A stretch of DNA of 64,000 nucleotides, taken from contig PLNP01000036.1 in the NCBI GenBank assembly GCA_003142815.1, positions 49,106 through 113,105 on the forward strand, written 5' to 3'. Source of the DNA: Rhodanobacteraceae bacterium. GTDB lineage: Bacteria > Pseudomonadota > Gammaproteobacteria > Xanthomonadales > Rhodanobacteraceae. The notes under the pieces were generated by a model, which worked only from the letters and a program-made list of their open reading frames with translations, was not told where the DNA came from and made no database searches. The position numbers were made by a program, and so were the translations under genes. Of this stretch, positions 44,133-53,793 are shown piece by piece (the stretch's first letter is position 1; every line of letters starts with the position of its first letter).

Positions 44133-45934
44133 CGACCAATGACTATCTACAGCTCGGCCTCTATCTGGTCGTGCTGGTCCTTCTGGTGAAGCCGCTCGGC
44201 GCCTACATGGCACTGGTGTTTGCCGATGCGCCGAATCGCGTCACCCGTATCGGCGGGCCGGCCGAACGCACGCTCTATCGCGTCGCTGGCATCAATCCCG
44301 AGGAGGACATGAGCTGGAAGCGCTATGCGCTGGCGATGCTGGCCTTCAACATTGCCGGCTTGCTGCTGGTCTACCTGCTCCAGCGCGTGCAGCAATGGCT
44401 GCCGCTGAATCCGCAGGGTTTCGGCGCGGTCAGCGCGGACTCCGCGATGAATACCGCGATCAGCTTCGCCACCAACACGAACTGGCAGGGCTACGGCGGC
44501 GAGTCAACGATGAGTTATCTGACCCAGATGCTTGGCCTTGGCGTGCAGAATTTCCTGTCCGCCGCGACGGGCATCGCGGTACTGATCGCGCTGATCCGTG
44601 GCTTCGTGCGCCGCAATGCGCGAGGCGTCGGCAATTTCTGGGTCGACATGACCCGCTCGACGCTATATGTGCTGCTGCCGCTCGCACTGATCTTGGCGCT
44701 GGTTCTGGTTTCGCAGGGGGTGCCGCAAAATTTCAAGCCCTACGAAAACGTGCCGCTGCTGCAGCCGACTACGCAGACCGAAACGGTCAAGGATGCCACC
44801 GGCAATGCGATGAAGGACGCCGCCGGCAAGGATGTGACGAAGGAAATGCCGGTCATCGAACAGTCGCTGCCGCTCGGCCCGGCCGCGTCGCAGATCGCGA
44901 TCAAGCAGCTCGGCACCAACGGCGGCGGCTACTACAACGCGAACTCGGCGCATCCGTTCGAGAACCCGACGCCGTTGTCGGATTTCCTCGAAATGCTGGC
45001 GCTCCTGCTGATTCCGGCGGCGCTCTGCTACACATTTGGACGCATGGTCGGCGATCGCCGCCAGGGCTGGGCCCTCTTGGCCACAATGCTGGTCATCTTC
45101 GTGCCCCTGCTGCTCGTCTGCACCGCCGCAGAACAAGCGGGCAATCCGGCGCTGACCCACCTTGGCGTCGATCAACTCGCGTCGACCGTGCAGGCCGGCG
45201 GCAACATGGAAGGCAAGGAGGTCCGCTTCGGCATTGTCAACTCGACGCTGTGGGCGACCGCGACGACCGCTGTTTCGAACGGCTCAGTCAATGCGATGCA
45301 TGACTCATTCACGCCGCTGGGCGGCATGGTGCCGATGTGGCTGATGCAGCTCGGCGAAGTGATCTTTGGAGGCGTTGGAAGTGGTCTCTACGGCCTGCTC
45401 GCGTTCGCTGTGGTCGCGGTGTTTATCGCCGGACTGATGGTCGGACGCACGCCCGAATATCTCGGCAAGAAGATAGAAGCCTACGAGATGAAGATGGCTA
45501 GCCTGGGCGTGCTGATTCCCTGCGCGCTGGTCGTGGTCGGCACCGCGATCGCGGTGATGGCGCCAGCCGGCCTCGCGGGCATCGCAAATCCCGGCATCCA
45601 CGGCTTCAGCGAAGTCCTTTACGCATTGTCGTCGGCGTCGAACAACAACGGCAGCGCGTTCGCCGGGCTCTCGGCGAACACGCCGTTCTACAACACCCTG
45701 CTCGGCATCTGCATGTTCCTCGCGCGCTTCCCGTTGGCGATCGGCATGCTTGCGATGGCCGGCTCGTTGGCCGCGAAGAAACACGTGCCGCTTTCGGCCG
45801 GCACGCTGCCGACACACACGCCCCTGTTCATCGCACTGCTCGCAATAACCGTCATCGTTATCGGCGCGCTGACCTTCCTGCCCGCACTCGCCCTCGGTCC
45901 GATTGCCGAGCACCTGACCACATTCGGGCATTGA
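44129..45934 (+). CDS. kdpA: KdpA, potassium-translocating channel subunit
   Basis: 601 residues from the ATG at 44129 overlapping kdpF. About ten membrane helices. Selectivity-filter and pore segments of the SKT superfamily are seen: TNTNWQGYGGE near residue 115, QLGTNGGGYYNANSAHPFENP near 265, and a third in the NNGSAFAGLS region near 515. KdpA binds K+ and passes it to KdpB through an internal tunnel. Full length compared with other KdpA proteins. Confidence 0.96.
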   Translation: MTTNDYLQLGLYLVVLVLLVKPLGAYMALVFADAPNRVTRIGGPAERTLYRVAGINPEEDMSWKRYALAMLAFNIAGLLLVYLLQRVQQWLPLNPQGFGAVSADSAMNTAISFATNTNWQGYGGESTMSYLTQMLGLGVQNFLSAATGIAVLIALIRGFVRRNARGVGNFWVDMTRSTLYVLLPLALILALVLVSQGVPQNFKPYENVPLLQPTTQTETVKDATGNAMKDAAGKDVTKEMPVIEQSLPLGPAASQIAIKQLGTNGGGYYNANSAHPFENPTPLSDFLEMLALLLIPAALCYTFGRMVGDRRQGWALLATMLVIFVPLLLVCTAAEQAGNPALTHLGVDQLASTVQAGGNMEGKEVRFGIVNSTLWATATTAVSNGSVNAMHDSFTPLGGMVPMWLMQLGEVIFGGVGSGLYGLLAFAVVAVFIAGLMVGRTPEYLGKKIEAYEMKMASLGVLIPCALVVVGTAIAVMAPAGLAGIANPGIHGFSEVLYALSSASNNNGSAFAGLSANTPFYNTLLGICMFLARFPLAIGMLAMAGSLAAKKHVPLSAGTLPTHTPLFIALLAITVIVIGALTFLPALALGPIAEHLTTFGH

Positions 45935-45949
45935 GCACATAGCCCTCAT

Positions 45950-46114
45950 ACCGTTCGCGCCAACCCTTCGACAAGCTCAGGACGAGGTACGCCTGCGGCG
46001 TATCGAGGCGTCAACGGGCCTCGCGATCTCAACTTCGCGACGGTTCGCCCCCTTCGACGCGCTCAGGAGTGGCTTCGATACCTCAGGGCGAACTGCCTAA
46101 CTGGATCAACTGAC
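45950..46114. repeat. kdpA-kdpB intergenic region with dispersed repeat pieces
   Basis: In most kdp operons kdpA and kdpB are nearly adjacent; here 180 bases separate them. The gap contains CCCTTCGACAAGCTCAGGAC (from 45963) and a related CCCCTTCGACGCGCTCAGGA (from 46050), copies of the widespread CTTCGACAAGCTCAG intergenic repeat. TATCGAGG (46001-46008) near the first and TCGATACCTCAG (46075-46086) after the second suggest inverted flanks. It looks like a repeat element inserted between the two genes. An RBS for kdpB is weak. Confidence 0.55.
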
Positions 46115-48187
46115 ATGACATCTACGACCATTCGTGCATCCGCCATGAGCCTGGACCTGCTGGCTCCGGCCATCGCCGCTGCGTTCCGCAAGCTGTCGCC
46201 GCGCCAGCAGTTCCGCAATCCGGTGATGTTCATCGTCTTCGTCTGCAGCGTGCTCACGACCGGCCTCTGGGTTCAAGCCCTCGCTGGCCACGGCGAAGCT
46301 CCGGCTGGCTTCATCCTCTGGGTCGCGATCTGGCTGTGGTTCACCCTGCTCTTCGCAAACTTCGCCGAGGCGATCGCCGAAGGTCGCGGCAAGGCGCAGG
46401 CGAAGGCGCTGCGCGGCGCACGCCGCGACGTCGTCGCGCACAAGTTGACTGCGCCCGACAGGCGCGACGCGGTGACTTTCGTCTCGGCCACCGATTTGCG
46501 CAAGGGCGACATCGTTCTGGTCGAAGCCGGCGAAGCGGTCCCTGGCGACGGCGAAGTGATCGACGGTGCTGCCTCGGTCGACGAGAGCGCGATCACCGGC
46601 GAATCCGCGCCGGTTATCCGCGAATCCGGTGGTGACCGCAGTTCCGTCACCGGCGGTACGCGTGTGCTGTCCGACTGGATCGTCGTGCGCATCGCCACGA
46701 ATCCCGGCGAGAGCTTTCTCGATCGCATGATCGCGATGGTGGAAGGCGCCAGCCGGCGCAAGACTCCAAACGAGATCGCGCTGACGATCCTGCTCGCGAA
46801 GTTCAGCCTGATCTTCCTGCTCGCCTGCGCGACGCTGTTGCCTTACTCGCTGTATGCGGTGAACAGCGCCGGTCACGGCGAACCGGTCACGATAACGGTG
46901 CTGGTCGCGTTGCTGGTCTGCCTGATCCCGACCACGATCGGCGGCCTGCTTTCCGCGATTGGCATCGCCGGCATGGATCGCATGATCCAGGCCAACGTAA
47001 TCGCGATGTCCGGACGCGCGGTCGAAGCGGCCGGCGATGTCGACGTGCTCCTGCTCGACAAGACCGGCACGATCACGCTCGGCAATCGCCAAGCCGTCGC
47101 ATTTCACGCCGCGCCCGGCGTCGAGCCGAATGCGCTCGCGGATGCCGCGCAACTTGCCTCGCTGGCCGACGAGACGCCCGAAGGCCGCAGCGTCGTCGTG
47201 CTGGCCAAGGACAAGTTCGGGCTGCGCGAGCGCGTACTGAGCGAGCTCGATGCACAGTTCGTGCCGTTCTCGGCGAACACCCGCATGAGCGGCGTCGACA
47301 TGAGCGGTCGCGTTATCCGCAAAGGAGCACTCGACGCGATGCGCAATCACCTGATCGCGCTCGGCGGCGTGCTTCCGCCTGCCGTCATCAAGATCGCCGA
47401 CGACATCGCCCGCAAAGGCGGCACGCCGCTGGTCGTCGCCGAAGACCAGCACGTGCTCGGCGTGATCGAGCTCAAGGACATCGTCAAGGGCGGCATCCGC
47501 GAACGCTTCGCCGAACTTCGCCGGATGGGGATCAAGACCATCATGATCACTGGCGACAATCCGCTGACCGCAGCGACGATCGCAGCTGAAGCCGGCGTCG
47601 ACGACTACCTCGCCGAGGCAACGCCGGAGGCGAAGCTCAAACTGATCCGCGACATCCAAGCCGAAGGCCGCCTGGTCGCGATGTGCGGCGATGGCACCAA
47701 CGATGCACCCGCGCTGGCGCAGGCAGATGTCGCCGTCGCGATGAACAGCGGCACGCAGGCGGCGAAAGAAGCCGGCAACATGGTCGACCTAGACTCCAAC
47801 CCGACCAAGCTGATCGAGGTCGTCGAGATTGGCAAGCAGATGCTGATCACGCGCGGTGCGCTGACCACATTCTCGATCGCGAACGACATCGCCAAGTATT
47901 TCGCGATCATCCCGGCCGCGTTCGCGGCGACTTATCCCGCGCTGAATGCGCTCAACGTGATGCATCTCGCGACACCGCGCAGTGCGATCCTGTCCGCGGT
48001 CATCTTCAACGCGCTGATCATCGTCTTTTTGATTCCGCTCGCACTCAAAGGTGTGCGCTGCCGCGCCGTCGGCGCCGGCGAGCTGCTGCGTCGCAACCTG
48101 CTCGTCTACGGCCTCAGCGGCCTGATCGTGCCGTTCGTCGGCATCAAGCTCATCGATCTGTTGCTGGTCCTGTTTGGGCTGGCTTGA
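46115..48187 (+). CDS. kdpB: KdpB, P-type ATPase subunit
   Basis: 690 residues. The phosphorylated aspartate is in [12 protein letters not shown] near residue 313. Other P-type marks are [12 protein letters not shown] (actuator TGES), TPEAKLKLI and [18 protein letters not shown], and the KdpB-specific [19 protein letters not shown] membrane segment. The serine-regulated TGES loop is intact. ATP hydrolysis here drives high-affinity K+ uptake at low external potassium. Full length. Confidence 0.97.
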   Translation: MTSTTIRASAMSLDLLAPAIAAAFRKLSPRQQFRNPVMFIVFVCSVLTTGLWVQALAGHGEAPAGFILWVAIWLWFTLLFANFAEAIAEGRGKAQAKALRGARRDVVAHKLTAPDRRDAVTFVSATDLRKGDIVLVEAGEAVPGDGEVIDGAASVDESAITGESAPVIRESGGDRSSVTGGTRVLSDWIVVRIATNPGESFLDRMIAMVEGASRRKTPNEIALTILLAKFSLIFLLACATLLPYSLYAVNSAGHGEPVTITVLVALLVCLIPTTIGGLLSAIGIAGMDRMIQANVIAMSGRAVEAAGDVDVLLLDKTGTITLGNRQAVAFHAAPGVEPNALADAAQLASLADETPEGRSVVVLAKDKFGLRERVLSELDAQFVPFSANTRMSGVDMSGRVIRKGALDAMRNHLIALGGVLPPAVIKIADDIARKGGTPLVVAEDQHVLGVIELKDIVKGGIRERFAELRRMGIKTIMITGDNPLTAATIAAEAGVDDYLAEATPEAKLKLIRDIQAEGRLVAMCGDGTNDAPALAQADVAVAMNSGTQAAKEAGNMVDLDSNPTKLIEVVEIGKQMLITRGALTTFSIANDIAKYFAIIPAAFAATYPALNALNVMHLATPRSAILSAVIFNALIIVFLIPLALKGVRCRAVGAGELLRRNLLVYGLSGLIVPFVGIKLIDLLLVLFGLA

Positions 48188-48201
48188 GGAGAGTCACCAC
48201 C

Positions 48202-48411
48202 ATGCGTACCCACCTGCTGCATATCGTCCCGTCCACCGAACCCGATGCGGATACCAGCTGCGCCGCCAACGATGAACGCTATGGAAGCACGGGTCCGATT
48301 GCACTGATCGCCGCCACCGCCGTCGCGACGGCCGCCAAGGGCGGGCCCACAACACCGGCAGCGAACACCGAAGACGAGCGCTACTGGCTTGACGGTTATG
48401 CCGGCATCTGA
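48202..48411 (+). CDS. 69-residue protein of unknown function within the kdp operon
   Basis: ATG at 48202 follows a GAGGAGAG ribosome binding site 14 bases after kdpB. The product (MRTHLLHIVPSTEPDADTSC to ERYWLDGYAGI) has an Ala/Thr/Gly-rich centre (IALIAATAVATAAKGG) that might be a weak membrane helix. No known family. Its position between kdpB and the barrel gene, with its own strong RBS, argues that it is real and cotranscribed. Confidence 0.6.
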   Translation: MRTHLLHIVPSTEPDADTSCAANDERYGSTGPIALIAATAVATAAKGGPTTPAANTEDERYWLDGYAGI

Positions 48412-48449
48412 TTCGCACACACCAGAATTCTTAAAGAAGCAGGAATCCC

Positions 48450-49652
48450 GTGAAAAACACCGTTTCTTCAACGCTGCGCCAGAAACACCTTACCGTTGCG
48501 CTAGCTCTTGTCTTGCTGCCTGCGAGCAGCGTGTTTGCACAATCGACGACGGGCGACACGCCTGCGGCGCCAGCCGCAATGACCACACCAAGCATGACCG
48601 GTCCGCTGGTGGCGAATCCGAATCCCGCGAGTTTCGACTTGGGGGCGGCCGGCAATTGGTACATTACCGGTGCCGTCACCGGCCTGGGACTCTGGCAGAA
48701 CAATCAATCTCCCGGCGACCGCGAGGAGCTGTCCGATTTCAGCAACGGACAGGTGTTCATCCAGAAAACCGCAGGCGAATTGCAGTTCTTCCTGCAGGCT
48801 GGCGCTTACTCATTGCCGGCGCTCGGCACTCCGTACCTGGCTGCGCATAGCGCCACCAGCGCATTTTACGGCGTCGTGCCGGTAGCTTTCGTCAAATATG
48901 CGCCAAACGACAGTTTCAATCTCATCGCCGGCAAACTGCCGACCCTGATCGGCGCCGAGTATACGTTCACGTTCGAGAACATGCATATCGAGCGTGGCCT
49001 GCTCTGGAATCAGGAAAACGCGGTGAACCGCGGGGTTCAAGGGAATTTCGTCTCCGGCCCGGTTACTGCCTCGGTGTCGCTGAATGATGGTTTCTACTCC
49101 GATCGTTACAACTGGCTAAGTGGCTCGCTGACTTATGCCATCGACAAGTCCAATACGTTGATGTTTGTCGCCGGCGGCAATGTGGATCAGACCACACGCG
49201 TCTCGACCGCGGCGCCGCTGTTGCTGAGCAATAGCAAGATTTTCAACGCGATGTACACCCGCATCGATGGACCGTGGACGATCACCTCGTATTTGCAATA
49301 CACCAACGTGCCACGCAACACCGACATCGGCATCGCTCACGCAGCCTCGACCTTTGGCGGCGCTGTGCATGCGAGCTACGCGGTTGATTCCAACTTCAGC
49401 CTCGCTGGCCGGATCGAGTACATCGGCTCGAGCGGCAATGTTGCCGACGGCGCGCCGAGTCTGATTTACGGACCCGGCAGCAAGGCCTGGTCACTCACTC
49501 TGACGCCGACCTATCAGTACAAGCTCCTGTCCGTGCGCGGCGATCTGTCCTATGTGAAGGCCACGAACACGACGCCGGGCTACGCGCTGGGCCCGGATTT
49601 CAGCAAGACCTCGCAATCGCGCGTGATGCTCGAAGCCGGGATTCTGTTTTGA
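48450..49652 (+). CDS. outer-membrane beta-barrel (BBP2/OmpL-like) protein embedded in the kdp operon
   Basis: 400 residues with a signal peptide (VALALVLLPASSVFAQ, cut after FAQ). The mature chain alternates short amphipathic strands (for example SLTYAIDKSNTLMFVAGG, WTITSYLQYTNVP) and ends in phenylalanine (GILF), the usual outer-membrane barrel signature. The family resembles porin-like BBP2 proteins (DUF1597 group); that label is from memory. It lies between kdpB and kdpC, 38 bases before kdpC, and so should be induced by KdpDE. An outer-membrane K+ entry route is a natural hypothesis. Confidence 0.78.
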   Translation: MKNTVSSTLRQKHLTVALALVLLPASSVFAQSTTGDTPAAPAAMTTPSMTGPLVANPNPASFDLGAAGNWYITGAVTGLGLWQNNQSPGDREELSDFSNGQVFIQKTAGELQFFLQAGAYSLPALGTPYLAAHSATSAFYGVVPVAFVKYAPNDSFNLIAGKLPTLIGAEYTFTFENMHIERGLLWNQENAVNRGVQGNFVSGPVTASVSLNDGFYSDRYNWLSGSLTYAIDKSNTLMFVAGGNVDQTTRVSTAAPLLLSNSKIFNAMYTRIDGPWTITSYLQYTNVPRNTDIGIAHAASTFGGAVHASYAVDSNFSLAGRIEYIGSSGNVADGAPSLIYGPGSKAWSLTLTPTYQYKLLSVRGDLSYVKATNTTPGYALGPDFSKTSQSRVMLEAGILF

Positions 49653-49690
49653 TGCATTCCCAATCATCCTAACGCTAACGAGAAGTCATC

Positions 49691-50260
49691 ATGGCTAAGC
49701 TACTTCGCCAATCCGTCGCCATTCTGGTGCTGTTGACCGCATTGACCGGCGTCGTCTATCCACTACTCGTGACTGGCATCGCCCAAGTGGTGTTTCCTCG
49801 CGCCGCGAACGGCAGCCTGATCGAGCGCCACGGCAAGCCGCTCGGTTCGGAACTGATCGGGCAAGCCTTCACGGATCCAAAATATTTCTGGAGTCGGCCG
49901 TCGGCGACCTCTCCGTTCCCAGACAACTCGACATCGTCGAGTGGCTCCAATCTCGGCCCGACCAACTCCGCATTGACCGATGCGGTCAAGCAGCGCATCG
50001 AGGCACTGCGCGCCGCCGACCCCGGCAATACCGAGCCGGTTCCGGTCGATCTGATTACCGCATCCGGCAGCGGGCTCGATCCGCACATTTCTCCGGCTGC
50101 GGCGATCTACCAAATGGCGCGCGTCGTGCGCGTGCGCGGGATTTCGCCAGAGCAGGTCAAGGCGATGATCGCGCAGGCCAGCGCTGGCCGTCAGCTCGGC
50201 CTGCTCGGCGAGCCGCGCGTCAACGTGCTGCAGCTAAATCTGCTGCTCGACGGCAGGTAG
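49691..50260 (+). CDS. kdpC: KdpC, periplasmic-side subunit of the potassium ATPase
   Basis: 189 residues. One N-terminal membrane helix (VAILVLLTALTGVVYPLLVTGIAQ) then a periplasmic domain with GQAFTDPKYFWSRPSA, SGSGLDPHISPAAA and the ending NVLQLNLLLDGR, all typical of KdpC. It probably raises K+ affinity of the KdpA entrance. Separated from kdpB by two extra genes. Confidence 0.95.
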   Translation: MAKLLRQSVAILVLLTALTGVVYPLLVTGIAQVVFPRAANGSLIERHGKPLGSELIGQAFTDPKYFWSRPSATSPFPDNSTSSSGSNLGPTNSALTDAVKQRIEALRAADPGNTEPVPVDLITASGSGLDPHISPAAAIYQMARVVRVRGISPEQVKAMIAQASAGRQLGLLGEPRVNVLQLNLLLDGR

Positions 50261-50332
50261 GGATGTGCAGGCTCGCGCCTGTAAATCCGAGCGCCGTTGT
50301 CGCATGATGGCGACGGCCACTTACGCGCGTCC

Positions 50333-53059
50333 ATGCCTGCGAATACCGAAGACAAGCGCCCCGATCCCGACGCCCTGCTGGCGGCCTTCCGCGACGAGGA
50401 GTCGCAGGCCGCACGCGGTCGCCTGAAAATTTTTTTTGGCGCGACCGCGGGAGTCGGCAAGAGCTACGCGATGCTCGAAGCGGCGCGCCATCAGCGCGCC
50501 GCTGGCATTGACGTGGTGGTCGGCTATGTCGAGCTGCACGGCCGACCCGAGACCGAGGCCCTGCTTGAAGGTCTCGAAATCCTGCCGCCGATGCCGCTGG
50601 AGCACCGCGGCATCGCGCTCAATGAGTTAGACCTCGACGCGGCTCTGCAGCGCAAGCCGCGGCTGCTGCTGGTGGACGAGCTCGCGCACAGCAATCATCC
50701 GGGCGCACGCCATCCGAAGCGCTGGCAGGATATCGAGGAGCTGCTCAATGCCGGCATCGACGTTTACACGACGGTCAACGTCCAGCACCTTGAAAGCCTC
50801 AACGATATCGTCGCCCAGATCACCGGCGTCGCCGTGCGCGAAACCGTGCCGGACGAGGTGTTCGCGCGAGCCGACGAGGTCGAACTGGTCGATCTACCGC
50901 CGGACGAACTGATCGCCCGCCTCGGCGAGGGCAAGGTCTATGTCCCCGACAAGGCGCGCCAGGCGACCGAGGGCTTTTTCCGCAAGGGCAATTTGATCGC
51001 TTTGCGCCAGCTCGCGTTGCGCGCGACCGCCGAGAGAGTCGACGCGGCGATGCGCGAGTACCGCGATCGCCACGCAATCGCCCAGCCGTGGGCGGCCAGC
51101 GAGCGCCTGCTGGTCTGCGTCGGACCCGACCCTCTGTCGGCGCGACTGGTGCGTTCGGCACGTCGCATGGCGGCGGCGCTGAACGCGCCATGGCTGGCTA
51201 TCTATGTCGAAACGCCGGCGTTAGCGCGCCTGCCGCAGGCGGCGCGCGATCCGATCCTGGCGACGCTGAAACTTGCCGAACAACTCGGCGCAGAGAGCGC
51301 GAATCTCGGTGGCGAAAGCGTGGCAGCCACCATCATGGATTTCGCGCGCCAGCGCAACGTCAGCAAGATCATCGTCGGTAAGCCGGCGCGCAGCGGGTGG
51401 CGCGATCGCCTCAAATACTCGCTGGTCGACGAGTTGATCCGCGCCAGCGGAGTGATCGACATCTACGTGATCACCGCAGAACCGAGCACCCACACGGCTG
51501 CCCCGGCGCGGGCATTTCATCGCAACAGCCGCTGGCCGGGCTACGTCAAGAGCATGGCGGTGGTGGCGGCGGCAACCCTCGTCTGTTGGCAGATGAGCGC
51601 GCGCCTCGAACGCACCAACATCGTGATGGTCTATCTGCTCGGTACGGTCCTGGTCGCCGCACGTTTTGGGCGTGGCCCCTCGGTGCTGGCTGCGGTGCTG
51701 AGCGTCGCTCTGTTCGATTTCCTGTTCGTGCCCCCGCAATATTCCTTCGCAGTGTCCGATACGCAGTATGTGATCACCTTTGGGGTGATGTTGATCACCG
51801 CGCTGCTGATCAGTCATCTGGTCGCGATCGGCAAACGCCAGGCTTCGGTCGCGCGCCAGCGCGAGCGCCGCACCGCCGAACTCTATGCGCTCAGTCGTGA
51901 GCTCGCGCGTCGGCGCAGCATCGACGAGCTCGCGAAGTTCCTCTGCCGTCACGTCGCCGCGAGCATCGACGGCGAAGCGGTCGTGCTGCTGCCCGATGGC
52001 GACGGCAATATCCAGGATCCGGCACATTTTTGCGATCGCGGGAGACGGCCGGGCAATGCCAGTCCAATGCGCTATCCAGTGCCCGGCAATGATCTCGGCA
52101 TCGCGCAATGGGCCTTCGATCATCGCCAGAAGGCCGGCATGGCGACCGACACGCTGGCCAGTGCGAGCGCGATCTATCTGCCGCTGAACGCACTCCAGCG
52201 CTGCATCGGTGTGCTAGGCCTGCGCCCGCTCGACGCGCGGCAGCTGCAGATCCCCGAGCAGATGCATCTGGTCGAGGCGTTGGTCAATCAGGCTGCGGTC
52301 GCCATGGAACGCGTGCAGCTGACAGAGACAGCGCGCGAAGCTCGCCTACAGATCGAAACCGAGCGTTTACGCAACGTACTGTTGAGTGCGATCTCGCACG
52401 ACTTCCGTACACCGCTGGCGACGATTATCGGCTCCGCATCGACCCTGCGCGACAGCGCCCCGGGGCGCCTCAACGACGCCCAGCGGGCCACCCTGCTCGA
52501 CACCCTGATGCATGAAGCGCAGCGCATGAACCGCCTGATTGGCAACCTGCTCGACCTGACCCGGCTCAGCGACGGCAGAGTTGAACTCAGACATGACTGG
52601 ATCGCGCTAGACGAGCTGATCGGTGCGGTACTTGCGCGACTGCGCGATCTGCTCGCGCAGCATCCAGTGACGCTGCGCATCGCGGACGATCTACCGCTGG
52701 TACCGGGCGACGAAGTGATGATCGAACAGGTGCTGTCGAACCTGCTCGAGAATGTCGCCCGACATACGCCTGCCGCCATAGGCGCGGAGATTTCCGCGTA
52801 CGTGGCCGACAACATGCTGGAAGTCGCGATACGCGATCACGGCCCCGGCTTCGCGCCAGAGGAATCCGCACGCGTATTCGAGAAGTTCCACCAGCTAAGA
52901 CCGGAAGGCGCACAAAGCGGCTTCGGCCTCGGTCTCGCCATCTGCAAGGCGATCGTCGAGGCGCACGGCGGTACGATCGTAGCGGCGAACGCGCCAGGCG
53001 GCGGCGCGGAATTCCGCTTCAGGTTGCCATTGGTAGCCGCGAAAGCACTTGCGCCATGA
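50333..53059 (+). CDS. kdpD: KdpD, sensor histidine kinase for potassium limitation
   Basis: 908 residues from the ATG at 50333 (MPANTEDKRPDPD). Order: KdpD N-terminal domain with Walker A FFGATAGVGKSYAMLEAA near residues 33-50 and a LLLVDELAHSNHPGARHP block; a USP-like domain (about 245-375); four DUF4118 membrane helices (405-492); a GAF domain (515-655); HisKA with SAISHDFRTPLATI near 687; and a HATPase domain with NLLENVARHTP and GFGLGLAICKAIVEAHGG. It phosphorylates KdpE. Its stop overlaps the kdpE start. Confidence 0.95.
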   Translation: MPANTEDKRPDPDALLAAFRDEESQAARGRLKIFFGATAGVGKSYAMLEAARHQRAAGIDVVVGYVELHGRPETEALLEGLEILPPMPLEHRGIALNELDLDAALQRKPRLLLVDELAHSNHPGARHPKRWQDIEELLNAGIDVYTTVNVQHLESLNDIVAQITGVAVRETVPDEVFARADEVELVDLPPDELIARLGEGKVYVPDKARQATEGFFRKGNLIALRQLALRATAERVDAAMREYRDRHAIAQPWAASERLLVCVGPDPLSARLVRSARRMAAALNAPWLAIYVETPALARLPQAARDPILATLKLAEQLGAESANLGGESVAATIMDFARQRNVSKIIVGKPARSGWRDRLKYSLVDELIRASGVIDIYVITAEPSTHTAAPARAFHRNSRWPGYVKSMAVVAAATLVCWQMSARLERTNIVMVYLLGTVLVAARFGRGPSVLAAVLSVALFDFLFVPPQYSFAVSDTQYVITFGVMLITALLISHLVAIGKRQASVARQRERRTAELYALSRELARRRSIDELAKFLCRHVAASIDGEAVVLLPDGDGNIQDPAHFCDRGRRPGNASPMRYPVPGNDLGIAQWAFDHRQKAGMATDTLASASAIYLPLNALQRCIGVLGLRPLDARQLQIPEQMHLVEALVNQAAVAMERVQLTETAREARLQIETERLRNVLLSAISHDFRTPLATIIGSASTLRDSAPGRLNDAQRATLLDTLMHEAQRMNRLIGNLLDLTRLSDGRVELRHDWIALDELIGAVLARLRDLLAQHPVTLRIADDLPLVPGDEVMIEQVLSNLLENVARHTPAAIGAEISAYVADNMLEVAIRDHGPGFAPEESARVFEKFHQLRPEGAQSGFGLGLAICKAIVEAHGGTIVAANAPGGGAEFRFRLPLVAAKALAP

Positions 53060-53793
53060 GCCTGAACGCCCCGCATACGACACTGCTTCTGATCGAGGAC
53101 GATCCGCAGATCCAGCGTTTCCTTGCGACAGCGCTCGAAGCGCACGGCTATACGCTGCTGGTTGCGAGCACGGGAGCGCAGGGTCTGCAGCTCACTGCGC
53201 TGCGCCAGCCGGACATCCTGATCGTCGACCTCGGCCTGCCCGACATGTCCGGGCTCGACGTCATCCAGCGCGTGCGCGAATGGTACGCAGGGCCGTTGCT
53301 GGTGTTGTCTGCGCGTGACCGCGAATCAGACAAGGTCGCCGCGCTTGATCTCGGTGCCGACGACTACCTGACCAAACCATTCGGCATCGGTGAACTGCTC
53401 GCGCGACTGCGTGTCGCCGCGCGTCATCTTGCGCGTAGCGACGATGGAAAGGACCAGGCTCGCATCGAGATCGGCGATCTCTCGATCGACCTCGCCTCGC
53501 GCCGCGTGGTCCGCGCCAGCAAAGACATCCATCTCACACCGATCGAGTATCAACTACTGACGACGCTCGCGCGCCACCGCGGCAAGGTGATCACGCATCG
53601 CCAGTTGCTGCGGGAAGTATGGGGGGCCGCACATGTCGAGTCGCCACAATATCTGCGCATTTACATGCGCGCGCTGCGCCGCAAGATCGAAGCCGATCCG
53701 GCACGCCCGCGCTATCTGCTCACTGAAATCGGCGTCGGCTATCGGCTCGTCGACGAACTGGATTTTCCGGAAAGCGCAAAGACCACGATCTGA
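53056..53793 (+). CDS. kdpE: KdpE, response regulator
   Basis: 245 residues. Receiver domain with acidic pocket LIEDD, phospho-acceptor Asp in ILIVDLGLPDMSG near residue 57, and switch lysine in DDYLTKPFGIGELL. The winged-helix DNA-binding domain has LTPIEYQLLTTLARHRGKVI and QYLRIYMRALRRKIE. It activates the kdp promoter under low K+ or salt stress. The ATG overlaps the kdpD stop. Its last 55 bases overlap, on the opposite strand, the end of the next gene. Confidence 0.95.
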   Translation: MSLNAPHTTLLLIEDDPQIQRFLATALEAHGYTLLVASTGAQGLQLTALRQPDILIVDLGLPDMSGLDVIQRVREWYAGPLLVLSARDRESDKVAALDLGADDYLTKPFGIGELLARLRVAARHLARSDDGKDQARIEIGDLSIDLASRRVVRASKDIHLTPIEYQLLTTLARHRGKVITHRQLLREVWGAAHVESPQYLRIYMRALRRKIEADPARPRYLLTEIGVGYRLVDELDFPESAKTTI

